From positions 2,170,001-2,234,000 of the forward strand of contig NC_026656.2 in the NCBI RefSeq assembly GCF_000004075.3: a DNA stretch of 64,000 nucleotides. The letters run 5' to 3'. Below the pieces are notes generated by a model. It saw only the letters and a program-made list of their open reading frames with translations. It had not been told where the DNA came from and did not search any database. Shown here one piece after another: positions 13,245-26,500 of the stretch. Position numbers and translations under genes: made by a program. This stretch comes from Cucumis sativus (Eukaryota > Streptophyta > Magnoliopsida > Cucurbitales > Cucurbitaceae). The first letter of the stretch is position 1; each line of letters begins with the position of its first letter.

Positions 13245-16200
13245 TTTTGGTGGGAAGAAGAAAAAAATCTCAAGAGAGAGATGAAAGTGTTTACTTGGAA
13301 TCCCGAATTTTGACCCTTTGTCTTTAAGAAATATCGGTCTTCTCATGAAAATTATATATATAAAGAAAATCGTAAAAAAAAATAGAAATCTCACCAAATA
13401 TTTTTACTTTCCCTCCAAATTTTAATAATCTTTTTTGTTTGTTTTAACCGTTTTTTTTTATAGTTTATCAATTTTTTCTATTTAAAAAAAATGTAAATAG
13501 TTTGTATATTTTTTCTATTTAAAAAACATTATTAATAAAGTTGATATAATTCTTATTTATTTATTTAAAATTTCATGAAAAATTACCTCGGATGATGAAA
13601 AGAATTTAGAAGAAAACTATTTTATAACACCTATTATTTACATAGTGTAAATATGATCGATAATTAGATCTATTATACGACTATCAGGGGCTATTTACTT
13701 TTAATTTTTTTATTTTTACAATTTAGAAAATGTAGTAACAGTGACATACATATTATTATAAAATTTTTTGATATTTTTACAAACGTTCCGATTATAAAAT
13801 TTAATTTTTATCATAGTTATAGTCTCTAACATAAAATGTTTGGTTAATAAAATTGTAATGAATGATATGTACATGATATAAATTGAGACTATATGGGAGA
13901 ATAATTGGTGTAGCATCATCAACCCTAGACCAAAATGCAAGTGAGAGGTGTTGGAATATTGTATAGAGGCACAAATGAAAATAGATTGAAAGAGTGAATT
14001 AATGTGGTGTTTAATTTTATTTTGAATTATACATTTTAAATTATCAAATTCTCATTATATGAGAGTAGTAGTAGTTCAATTATGTTTAGTAGATTTGATG
14101 ATTTTTAATTATTAGATCAAGAAAGGTACATTTAATCAAATTATAAGGTGTATTCTTAGTTCAACCTATTACTATGTTCTGAATAAAATGATTACTTGAA
14201 AATAATAGTCAACTTTTAATTATTAAATTAACACAAACATTTCGCTAATAATTTTTTTAAAAAATTGAAAGACATTAATTATTTTTAAATATAATAAAAC
14301 CAATCAAAATATAGCAACAACATAAAATTTTACTATGTATTTATAAATATTTTCAAGAATATTATGGTTTATAATCATTTTTCACGTAACAACCTACAAT
14401 TAAATTATATATAATAGTACATATGGTATTTAATTGTTTAAAAAATTTAAAATATATAAAAATATAAGACATTTCCACATATTCTTTTAGGATGTTTTGT
14501 TCTCACCCACATGTATTTTAGAAAAAAATTTCAGGAAATCACCAAACATAAAATTGTTTCAGACTAAGCACGCTTGATTTTAGAGTTTATAAATCGAGCC
14601 ACCGAAAAAAATGTACAGCTTATTAATATATATAGTATTTTTAAATTCTTTTAAGTTTCGTAAATTTACTTTAATGTCCTTAAAATCTCTTCCATGTAGA
14701 TGTGATATCGGTTCAATATTTATGTCTTTTTTGTAAACTCAAACGTTACGATATGTATAACTATTTCTAAGCCAAAATAAAAGTAGATTTTTTAAAATAA
14801 TTTTATTTAATATTTTGTGTTATATATATATAATTAATATGAGAGAACAAAAAACTTGTTAGGAAAACTAACAAACACTTGTGACAAATAAAATGTTAGA
14901 TTAAATGAATATGAATCCCAACAATTAATAAACAAATGCTAAGTTACAAATTAGAGTAATTTCTATACATTACAATTTTGCCCTCCTTTTTTTTCTCATT
15001 GCACATTTTGTCCAATAGTGAATATATATATATATTCAACTTCTTTAATTTTTATATTATGAAAATCACCTATTTTTTTAGGACTTAGTCAATGTGTCCA
15101 CAATTTTTTTCAAACTATAACGTATTGTGACAGTGAGTTTAGTAAAAAAGAAAAAAAATATATGTGGGTCTAGAAAATTTATTATTTTACAATTTGTAGT
15201 TGAAAATTGTAGATGGAGGAATTGTTTGGGAACATTTCTGTATTTTCAATTTTTCAGAAGCAGTTATTTTTCTTCTTATTATTTTTATGAAAGTTTATTT
15301 GAAATTGTAATCAAATTTCAGTTTTTTTTTTTAAAATATTTAATAGCCATTTATCATTTTAGTATTTTTTTTAATTTTAAAAATTAAGATTATAAATACT
15401 CTATTGATTTTTTAATTATTATTATTATTGTTTATTTTTAAAAAATTTATAATTTTAGATTTTTAATAGATATAAAAGTTTATTAATGTTGATCATCTAT
15501 AGAATTTGAAAATTTATCAATAATTAATATATTCAATTACATTATTTTATATATTTTTTAATTAAAAAATCACTTATTAATTACGACATAGTCAATCTGT
15601 CCACAATTTTTTTTTCAAACGATTAGAGTATTGTGACAATGAATTTAGTAAAACAAAACAAAAACAAAATATATAGAAACAAAAACAAAAATGGTGTATA
15701 TATATATATACATTTATTTTCTCGAGTTTTCATAAGCACCACTTTTTTTCTAACTTGACATTTTCAAAAATGACAAAATATAACAAAATCAAATGAAAAT
15801 TTATATATCTTGTAACTAATTTTAATATTTTACTATTAATAAAAAAAGTTACCTTTAATTTTTAGTAATTAGTTTAATTTTGAAAATTGAGATTATAAAT
15901 TTGATTTTTTTTGTTTTATTATTTTATTTTTTCTAAAAGCCATATTTAAAAAAATTAATTTAAAAAAATGTTTTTGAAATTTGGAAGATTACCATTTGAA
16001 AAAAATAAGAAATAAAAAGTAAAAACACATAGTAAAAAGGTGGCAAGGAAAAAGCATAATTTAATAAACCAAAAACTTTTTATTTATTTCTTAAAGTAAA
16101 AACAAAAAATGGAAATAATAAACATATGAACATCACAGGGAATTAAAAAAAGGCTTTGTTTTTCAAATATATATTATTCATGTGCATTTACCAAGTGGAC

Positions 16201-16276
16201 ATATTAAATTAAGTTTAAGAGGTCACAATCTTCATTAAAGAAAAAATCAATATGACCCTATAATTCATAAATATAA
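13245..16276. other. Intergenic AT-rich DNA between divergent genes
   Basis: No gene is seen. A TATA-like run (tatatata) near 13351–13360 lies about 105 bases upstream of the EF-hand gene start codon and could be its TATA box. The region from 15058 to about 16000 looks like a diverged direct duplication with a period of about 506 bases. Poly-A/T and TA runs are frequent. Confidence 0.65.
15058..15960. repeat. Diverged direct duplication, about 506-bp period
   Basis: The block 'tagtcaatgtgtccacaat' with a following 'gtattgtgacagtgagttta' (15085–15145) recurs in slightly changed form about 506 bases later (15590–15650). A second matched pair, 'aattaagattataaat' near 15380 and 'aattgagattataaat' near 15888, has the same spacing. 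The material between is much more diverged, so this is an old duplication. Confidence 0.55.
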
Positions 16277-16286
16277 TATATAAAAG
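16277..16286 (+). promoter_or_regulatory. Likely TATA box of the calmodulin-like gene
   Basis: TATATAAAAG is a good plant TATA match. It lies about 170 bases upstream of the start codon, implying a leader of about 140 bases. Confidence 0.5.
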
Positions 16287-16453
16287 GACCCAATATATTA
16301 TAATATACTCTTAAATTTGAAGGTGTAGTTATTATATAGTTGTAGCCTTTAGTTTTATTCCAATTTGTTCCAAACCCAAAGCTTAGTTAATTAAGCATAT
16401 AATTTTTTCCATCAAAGTCCCCTAATAAGCTTTCTGTTCTTCTTCATTACATA

Positions 16454-18263
16454 ATGTCTGAAGAGCAAATAATTTCAGAATTTCAAGAAGCCTTTTGTCT
16501 ACTTGACAAAGATGGTGATGGTATGTATGATTTTCCTTTTCTTTTCTTGTAAAATATTTATTATCAGTACAAGTATAAAAACTATCAAATTCTCATGTTT
16601 GTTTGATCGTCCTTTTATGCTTGAGTTCTTGAAGTACCGATAATTTTATGTTCTATTTGATAACTATTATTTTTCAACCAAAACTTTAAATTTGATCGAT
16701 CCAAAAATAAATAAAACATCACTTAACTTTAAAACAACGTGAAAATAAAAGAGATTTTTAGGGTTAATAACCTAAGATAATTAAAAATTACTTATTCGGA
16801 AAACATTTTTTCTTTATTAGATCCAAACAAACTCGAAATACTTGTCATTAACTATTGAAGATACATTTGATCGAGTTGGCCATGATCACACACACGGTCA
16901 ACTTGATTTTTAAGAAAAAATGTTTATAGTATTTGTAAGGTGAGGATTATAGTTTTAATGTATAGAAATCACACACATATGTAATGTGATTATATATAAC
17001 TCTAATATAAAGTGTTTTTGGAATAATAATATAGGATGTATAACAATCAATGAATTAGCCACAGCTATTAGATCATTACATCACAACCCTACTGAAGAAG
17101 AATTGCAGATAATGATGAATGAAGTTGATGTTAATGGCAATGGATATATTGAATTTGGGGAGTTCTTCAATCTCATGGCAAAAAAGATGAAGGTAAGTAT
17201 GATTAATTCATACCTTTGTTTATATAGGAAAATGTGTGAAAGGTTAAATTTAGTATAAACTATTAACAACTACTACCTACATCATTGATTTTCACACAAC
17301 TACTACCTACATCATTGGTGATTTACATAAATGATTTTACGTGTGAATTTGCTACGAAATTGATAAATAAAGAATGCATAAAAACGTAAAAGAGTAGAGA
17401 TTCGATACATAAGTAGAAAAAGTGTTAAACAAGTATGTTTATATTTTCAACAAATATGGTTAAACAAAAATGGTTGGGTCTTTTTTTTTTCTTTTAATTC
17501 AAGTCAATTTACTTGTTAAACAAGCATCTTTATGATTAAGAAATTGAATAGATAATTAGTTTATTCAGTATATATATGTTGATAATTTACTACGATAGTC
17601 ATTTGATATGTAATATTAAATATTATATTTCAATACTTAAAATTAAAAAAAAAAACATATAATATAATCAATAATTTTTAGATCCTATTGAGTAATTTCG
17701 ACCATTTGCATTATATTTTATTTTTTAAAAAATGTTCCCTTTGACTCAAGTTTAATGTTTTTCATGTGTATATTGAGATTTTTTTAGATTTAAAATAAAA
17801 TTATTTAAAAAATATAGCAAAAACCTATTCAACTCTCTTTAGTCCATTTATACCTTTTGTTATATTTTTTAAATAGTTTTATTTGTTTTGCTATCCATAA
17901 AAAATTTCATTTAATTTTATTAGGGTCTAAATTAGCAATAAATTAGTTTAAGTTTTTTAAATATTTTTTATTATAAAATTAAAACAATCATTTAAAAAAG
18001 TTACCTATCCAAAACTCACTTTAAAATTATTGATTTAAACTTTCTAAAGGTTTATAGGAAATTTGATTTTTTGTTTGAAAACTTATTTTTTAGATCTTAA
18101 AATAACTTTTTTTGTATAGTTGCAACCTATAGGTAAAAAGATTCCAAGTTTGACCTCTACAAAAATAATATTTAGCTTAAACTAGACTCACTAAATAATC
18201 TAAATCTTACTCACATATATGATTTAATTTGATGCAAATACAAAGGGTAGGTTAAAAACGTAC

Positions 18264-18315
<52 letters not shown>

Positions 18316-19013
18316 ATGTATATATCTTAAAAGAACAAGAATTAAAAATGAAATTGTAAGATAAGGAGAACAAAATAATATTTTAACCTAAATTGTAATT
18401 GATAATATATCTATCTATGTTTATGTTTATATATATATTCGTCCTTTTACATATGAATGCATTTGAATATATTTAGGAAAATGAAGCAGAAGATGAACTA
18501 AGAGAAGCTTTCAAAGTATTTGACATGGATGATGATGGAAAAATATCACCAAATGAGGTTTGGCTTCTAATAACCCTAATTAGATTTTGTTAAACTAGTT
18601 AATTATAATTATAACATGTCCAAGAGTAAAATTTTAAAATAATTAAATTGTCATTTTTAAAATCACTTGATAAAACGATTCTTGTTCATTAGTTTTCATA
18701 GGGTAAAAAATGTCACTCTAAAAATGCATAAACTTCTTTTAGAAGTCAATTAAGTCTACTCAATAATAATTTGTTTGATCATTTGCTACCCACTCACCTC
18801 TAATGAGAGAGATCAATTAGGATTATATGATAATATAATCACTTTTAATAATACGTTCAAAGTTGTATTATTGAGCAGCTGAAGAATGTAATGATCCACA
18901 TGGTAGAGAAATTAACAGATGAAGAAATAGAGCAAATGGTCAATGAAGCTGATTTAGATGGAGATGGACTTATTGACTATGAAGAATTTGTTAAAATGAT
19001 GCTTCTTATCTGA
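16454..19013 (+). CDS. Calmodulin-like protein with four EF-hands (CML8/CML11 type)
   Basis: This small Ca2+ sensor is expected to bind and regulate target proteins in a Ca2+-dependent way in the cytosol or nucleus. Four exons, 16454–16520, 17035–17192, 18477–18557 and 18879–19013, join to 146 residues. All four EF loops are canonical: residues 18–29 (DKDGDGCITINE), 54–65 ([12 protein letters not shown]), 91–102 ([12 protein letters not shown]) and 127–138 ([12 protein letters not shown]). The first intron splits the Gly codon inside loop 1, the position typical of plant calmodulin genes. It differs from true calmodulin at many positions (LHHN, IHMVEKL) and ends in LLI with no prenylation site. 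The third exon is short but in phase. The CML8/CML11 subgroup is my best guess from overall wording. It lies next to a calmodulin-regulated Ca2+ pump. Confidence 0.93.
17267..17317. repeat. Short tandem repeat, 30-bp period, in an intron
   Basis: The phrase 'caactactacctacatcatt' occurs at 17267 and again at 17297, separated by about 9 bases. It lies just after exon 2 of the calmodulin-like gene. Confidence 0.8.
18265..18326. repeat. (AT)n–(GTAT)n compound microsatellite
   Basis: A run of about 13 AT dinucleotides passes directly into six or so GTAT units. It lies in the second intron of the calmodulin-like gene and would make a length-polymorphic marker. Confidence 0.95.
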
Positions 19014-22000
19014 TCCTAAATTAAATCCCCTTTTCTCCAAAAGAAAAAACAATTAATTTCATGAGGATTCTTTATAATATCATTATTAATGTTTTGTATT
19101 TTAAAGGTATTTTTAAACCATTAATTAATATATTTTTTAATTTCAGTAAGTTATAATTTTCAAAATTTGAACGTTCGAACACATGCTATATGTTATTTTC
19201 CTTCTCAAAATGTTGAATGCCATCTCATTAAATTTTCGTTCATCCATTAACTTTTGGATCAATTAATTATTTAAGATGGTATCAAAACATTGATCTTCTA
19301 AGAAGATCTAGTGTATAATATCCAATATAAAATGAAAATCGAGCATTCAAGTAAAATCTTAGTTAGCATTATAGTTTAAATTTACATTTTTTTTCTTTGT
19401 AAAAAAACTATAATATTTTTTTAAAAAAAGAAAATGCAATTTTGTGGGTATTAACTTATATATTTGATGGAAGAGAATACTTCTAAATCAAAAAAATTAT
19501 TTATACTTCAAATAATTAAGTAATTATTATTATATATTAACAATTTAGTAGCTAAAATATATTATATTGTAAGAATATTATAAAGAAACATGGCAATAAG
19601 AAGAAGAAAAAAATGCTAAATCATCAAATTATTGATTTTTGTTTATACAATCGAGTGTGGATAGAAATTTGGAGGGATCATAAATCTCAATCCTATAACA
19701 AAAATCTTATAGTTAAAATTTGAAAAGACAAATACCGGGAGGAACGAACTATATTCTAAACTATATTCTAAACTAAGATTTACGTTTGAAATAAATTGAT
19801 CTTATATATATATATATATATAATTCAAATCATACAATTTTTTTATTATAACAGAAAGAAAAGAAGATTTAAATGTAAATGTAGTAGGAATAATAATTTT
19901 CACATAAAATGAAATTAATGAAAGTCTAACCCATTGCACTTAAAGTAAAATCTCACCATTAACAATAAGAACTGCATGCATGGCTACCGACATTCACTCA
20001 TGTTCATAATAAATCTCCTATCATAATTAAGTAATATATAATATTCTCAATCTTTATCAAATTATTTTTTCTAGTTTAAATTTTAATTTGATTTTTTAAA
20101 ATTGTTGATAGAAAGTAGATAACAAAAAGAAGAACGATGTTTTTTCACATCTCAACAGGTCCAAAGGATGACTAAAATGAAATTGAAAACAATAAAGTGA
20201 AGCACAGTGTTTTGATAAGATTATATTAGGAGGGAGCCTCCTTCATAATTGGTTGATCATCGTTATTTTAAACATGAATTGGAATTACCATATTAATATC
20301 GAAACCCTAATTGCATGGTTACATCATAAACATAATTAAACAAATGATGTTTATCTTATAAGTAACAATAATCAATAAAGTATATAATAAACCAGCATTT
20401 TATTCAGTTAAATGCAAATCTTTTAATTGAAAAAATAATTTGGTACTTCGATATTATTTTATAGAATTTAATTATTTAGAGGAATCCTTAAATATCAAGA
20501 ACAAACAAGAGAGCACAATATGGAAAGAAAGCTTTTCAATTTAAAAATCTTCTATACATTCTTCAACTTCCTGTGGGGTGGAGGACCCAAAAATAACACA
20601 TAGAAAGATGTTGTTCTTAGAATATCCAATTTGCAAAGCATCATTTTTAATTTCTTATTTGTTCATCTCTTGGTTAATTACCAGCGAGCATTCCGTTTCC
20701 GTTTTTGCTTGCTAATGCTTCCTATTGTGAGTTGTATGTGATGTAAATTTTAAAGTGATTTGTGGATGTTATTTAGAGAGTGTAATATCGTGTTTAATTT
20801 TATTTTACTTATATCGTGTGGATGAATTGAATTTCAATTCGAAGTTGCGTGCATTTGAATATTTAAATTCCTTTTGTTAGTGATGATTCGACTGAGTTTG
20901 TTTATTCAATCACAAGATTGTATGTATGTGATGGAAATTTCTAAAATGATCGAGTTCAAAATGAATAAGATGATAATGAGAAATCGTTTGATGCGATGCA
21001 AAATTGTGAATTGAAATTATGTTGGGTTTGGTGTGCATGATCAATTGTTACGGTTGATTTTGAATTTAAATGAAGAAACCACAACTTAATAGATAATTTT
21101 TAGTTGAGTTTTTTTGTAGTGACTGTAATATCACTTAATTTTAGTATATCGTAATATAGTTCTTTTATGCTTTTCTTGCTATAAGAACGTGTATCAAGCT
21201 TTATTAAAGTTGGGTAGACACAACCCGAAATGGCTCTACAAAACCACCCAACTTTGGGTGAGGTCTACTTTCTATTGTGTTTGAGAATCCAAACACATCA
21301 ATCTGGCAACCTTCATTCGTTAGCAAAGATAATGATCATCGTTGAGGAACTCCACCTGACCTTTTCAATATTTTCTTGGAACATATTCCATCTCAGTTTA
21401 GAGAATTTATGAATATGCCTCATTCAATTAATTATTTTCTCCATCAAAATCTAAGTTCAAAAATTTCTCTTCCTTCCTTTCATTTCACGATTGGTTGATC
21501 GATCTTTTGGTACGTGTGTAAATTGTATACTAATTAGATTCAATTCTTCAAGTAAAAAATAATTATAAATTGTGGATCAAATTGATACATCATTTCTCAA
21601 ATTTATTACGAAATTACGAAAGATCAAATTTGAGATCTAGAGGTTTGACACAAATAATTGAAATCTAAGATATAGGTTAATTAGAGATTGATGTCATTCA
21701 TTGCCCAAATGTCAACCATAACTCAAATCCAATTAATTCGGTCTAATAGTCACAAACTAATCAAGAACATATCTCCATTGTTTCATATAAATCAAATCAA
21801 CATAAATACAAGTTAACTCAACCAAACACGATTTTTCAAAATTCTCTAAAAAAATTATATTAAAAAAAAGCTTTTAAAACATTGAAATATTAATTTAGAG
21901 CTTTAAATAAACAGTAAATTACTTAAAAGGAATAACACTACCCAAAAACTCCTGCAAAAAAAAAACTATAATACGTATTATTTGAGTAATGAGATAAATA

Positions 22001-23449
22001 GTTTTTTCCTTCTTTTTATGAAATTTCTTGGAACTAGCCAACCTAACCATACGTTTTAGGTAAATACCTTTCACCAAAAAGAGTTAGAGTTTGAAATTAC
22101 CTAACATCCATACGTTAAATTAATTAAAAGAAGATTTAGATGAAAGAAAAGCAATTAATTTCTTGATAAAAAAATAAGATGGTTCTTAGTCATTGTTACA
22201 AAGTGGAGAACACGGATTAATCTCTCTTAAAATTAGATATATGTTTGTTAAATTATGTGTATATAGTTTGAATCCTCTCAAAGCAAATTGTTCCTTGAAA
22301 GGAAAGTTGGTGACACATAAAACCATACAGATATATATGTATATAGTATATTGCGTATAAAAGTTCAAATAAGGATATTGCTTTTGAAATTTTCTCTCAC
22401 GGTTAATTAAATTAATTCCCATTTACAAAACCTAAGGTAATTTCTTAGAAATTTCCTTTGCATCTTTTTCATACCTAAAATAAATTTCATTAAATTTTCA
22501 TCCTTTTCAAGAATTTTGAATTAAACGCCAGACGTTTTTTTTCCGTTTTCTTGGATAGTTAAGTTTCAAAGTCATTTTAAAGTCTCTTGGAAAATGTTTG
22601 TACATATAGATACATGTGTTTGTGATTATGAATCTACTGGAAATGACATCATTTACCATAATTCTTCTATAGAAAAATCATCAAATAAGAGTTCCAACCA
22701 CTAATTCATCTTAGGGTGGTTGATCTGTAAATTTTATACAAAAACATCATATACTATATAATAAATGTATTAAAAAATGTTAAAAATTATTTCGATGTTT
22801 GGATGCTGGAATAACATTAGTTACATTTGTAGCAACGAAGAAAAGATAGACAATTTTTACATAATTTTTTATAACGTTAATGTGGATTAGAAAATAAGTT
22901 AGGATCTTATTTTAGTTAGTTTTTTTTAAAAAAATTTATGTCATTATTAAAATTTGATATTTTCAACCACTTTAAGAAAAATATACTCTGTTTAAAATAG
23001 AGTATTATTTAATATATATTGTAATATAACATTTTATGATTAATATTAAAATACAAAAATCGGTAATGTGGGTCTTCACTCGCCCCTTCATAAAAGAAAG
23101 CCAACTAATTCATACCTTTAGGCTAAATACTAAATTATATATATCAATTTATACCACTTAAAATTTTTCCATAAGTGTGTATCAATTTAGACTTTGCTTG
23201 ACCCTAATACATCGTGTATTGTATCACATCCAACTTTAAACAAGAATTTTGTTTTAGACTAACAACAATCTTTTACCATGAACTTTCTTAATCCAACTTA
23301 ATTAGCTTAACTAATCTCCTCTTTTTATTTTGATATATATGCGTAAACTATTCACACTTTGCTCACGTAAATTCATAAAAACAGAACTTGTTTGGAAGGA
23401 ATTTCAGTGGAAACTTCGTTTTGTTTTGTTTTCTTCAATTCCAATGCAT
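19014..23449. other. Intergenic AT-rich DNA before the Ca2+-ATPase gene
   Basis: About 4.4 kb with no recognisable gene. It holds a TA microsatellite near 19804–19822 and a 13-bp tandem duplication at about 19747–19775 (actatattctaa repeated). The 60-codon frame at 21230–21412 has no recognisable similarity. Confidence 0.65.
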
Positions 23450-23457
23450 TTATATAT
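23450..23457 (+). promoter_or_regulatory. Possible TATA box of the Ca2+-ATPase gene
   Basis: TTATATATT lies about 90 bases upstream of the start codon and is followed by a pyrimidine-rich leader (ctttctgtttctctctttc). Spacing is right for a plant promoter, but AT-rich motifs are common here. Confidence 0.35.
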
Positions 23458-23541
23458 TGACACTTTCTGTTTCTCTCTTTCAATCATCCTTTGTTTTCTT
23501 CACCAAATCAAACCTTTGCATTATTCTCTCTGTTTGTATCA

Positions 23542-26500
23542 ATGGCATTACTGAGGTATAGAAAAAATGAGATGGTTGAGATTATTGACCATGAAGATCA
23601 ATGCTCGGTTGTTAATGCCAAAACCCACAAACGACGATGGAGAATGGCCTTTGCAGCCATTTATTTCACCAGACTTCTCATTTCTCTATCCAAAAAAGTC
23701 GGCCACCGCAAGTTCTTGCGATCGCTTTCATATGTTACTGTTGATATGCACCTGGATTATCATGATGTTGACAATATGGATTCAGACGAACAACGGTCGT
23801 ACGTCGATCGAAAAGTTTTGAGTATGATGGTGAGGGAGAAGAATTTTGAGTGTTTGGATCGATTTGGAGGTGTTGAAGGACTTGCTAATCTTCTTGAAAC
23901 GAACCCCGAGAAGGGAATCGTTGCAACGGAAGATGATCTAATTTCTAGAAAAAATTCTTTTGGAACAAATACTTATTTGAAGCTCCATGGTAGAAGCTTC
24001 GTGAGTTTTGTGATCGAAGCGCTTAACGATACTACGATGATTATTCTTTTGATATGTGCAGCGCTTTCCTTAGGATTTGGTATCAAACAACACGGTTGGG
24101 ACGATGGATGGTACGACGGTGGCAGCATTGTTGTCGCCATATTTCTTGTGGTTGGTGTTTCCACTATTAGCAACTTCAAGCAGTCGAGGCAGTTCGAGAA
24201 GCTTTCAAATGAGAGAGAGGACATAAAAATCGAGGTCATTAGAGCCGGTCGACGCAAACCAGTATCGATATTTGACATTGTCGTTGGAGACGTTGTGTAT
24301 TTGAAGATTGGAGATCAGATTCCTGCCGATGGGGTGTTCCTCGAAGGGCATGCGTTGAAAGTTGACGAGTCTCAGATGACTGGAGAGAGTGATCAAGTTG
24401 AAGTAAATCTTGGAAGTAATCCATTCTTGCTATCAGGAACCAAAGTGAGTGATGGTTTTGGTGTGATGATGGTTACTTCAGTGGGAATGAACACAACCTG
24501 GGGAGAGATGATGAGTTCAATCAGGCAAGAAGTTAATGAAACCACTCCTTTGCAAGCTCGTTTAAACAAGATGACCGCGGTGATCGGAAAGCTTGGACTG
24601 ACGGTTGCCCTGCTCGTACTCCTTGTTCTTCTTGTTCGCTATTTCACCAGAAGCACCGGCGAGTTCAATGGAAGCAAGACGAGGTTCAATGATATCATGA
24701 ATGCAATTCTTGACATGGTTACCGCTGCGGTTACGATCATCGTTGTCGCTATACCGGAAGGTTTGCCTCTAGCTGTTACTTTAACTTTAGCTTACTCAAT
24801 GAAAAAGATGATGGCAGATAATGCAATGGTTAGGAAACTCTCTGCTTGTGAAACAATGGGATCAGCAACAACAATTTGTACAGATAAAACTGGCACCCTT
24901 ACTTTGAATGAGATGAAAGTTACTGAGTTTTGGATTGGGGAAGATGAAATTATGGACAAAGATCTTTCCAATTCAAGGATCGTTGAATTGTTGCACCAAG
25001 CAGTTGGCTTGAATACAACTGGTAGTGTTCAAAGATCTACTTCTTCATTGCCTCTAGAAATATTCGGGAGTCCAACTGAGAAAGCGATTCTTTCGTGGGC
25101 CGTGTTCGACTTGGATTTGAACCTTGATGAATTGAAGAAGCAACATAAAATAATCCAAGTGGAGACTTTCAGTTCAGAGAAAAAGAGAAGCGGGGTTTCG
25201 ACAAGACGCTATGGGGAGAAGTTTATCCATACACATTGGAAGGGAGCAGCCGAAATGATATTGACAATGTGCTCATATTATTATAACAAACAGGGAACAG
25301 TTAGAGCCATTGATGACGAAGCAAGAACACGATTGATTGCGACAATCACAACTATGGCAGGAAAAAGTCTCCGATGCATAGCCTTCGCCCAGAAGCAAAA
25401 CGAAGACAACGAAAACCCAGAAGTCCCTACTAAACTTGACGAATCGGGATTGACATTACTTGGAATAGTCGGTTTGAAGGATCCTTGTAGGCCAGGAGTT
25501 AGAGAAGCTATAGAATCATGTAAAGCGGCAGGAGTGGACATCAAAATGGTGACAGGTGATAACTTACACACAGCAACAGCTATAGCAATGGAATGTGGGA
25601 TACTAAATCCCAACGATGATACGAACAACGACGAAGTTGTAGTCGAGGGCATAAGATTTAGAAACTACACACCTGAGGAGAGACTAGAAAAGATTGGGAA
25701 CATCAAAGTAATGGCTAGATCTTCCCCATTTGACAAGCTTCTAATGGTACAATGCTTGAAGAATTTAGGCCATGTGGTGGCAGTTACTGGGGATGGAACA
25801 AATGATGCCCCAGCTCTTCATGAAGCAGACATTGGTCTTTCGATGGGAATTCAAGGAACGGAAGTCGCAAAAGAGAGCTCGGACATCGTCATCTTAGACG
25901 ACAACTTTACGTCAGTCGTCACGGTTTTGAAATGGGGAAGATGTGTTTACAACAACATCCAAAAGTTCATTCAATTTCAACTCACAGTGAATGTTGCAGC
26001 ATTAGTAGTGAACTTCATTGCTGCTGTTTCATCAGGTAAAGTTTCTTTAACAGCAGTTCAGTTATTATGGGTGAATCTCATAATGGACACCATGGGAGCT
26101 TTAGCCTTAGCCACCGAGCAACCCACGAATGATCTCATGGAAAAAAAGCCAGTCGGACGAACCGAACCATTGGTGACGAAAGTCATGTGGAGAAATCTCA
26201 TTGCACAGGCTGTGTATCAAGTGACAGTCTTATTGGTTTTGGAGTTTAAAGGAGGTGCCATCTTTAATGTGGAGGGAAAGGTCAAGGGCACACTCATTTT
26301 CAATACATTTGTGCTATGCCAAATCTTTAATGAGTTCAATGCAAGGAAGATGGAGAAGAAGAATATATTTGAAGGGATACATAAAAGCAAGGTGTTTTTG
26401 GGAATAATTGTTATAACTTTGGGTTTTCAAGTGGTAATGGTGGAGCTTTTGGGAAGGTTTGCAAATACAATAAGGTTGAATTTGGGGCAATGGGGAATAT

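Noticed and set aside
21230-21412. 60-codon open frame in the region before the Ca2+-ATPase
   Set aside because: Too short and without recognisable similarity; no neighbouring exons found.
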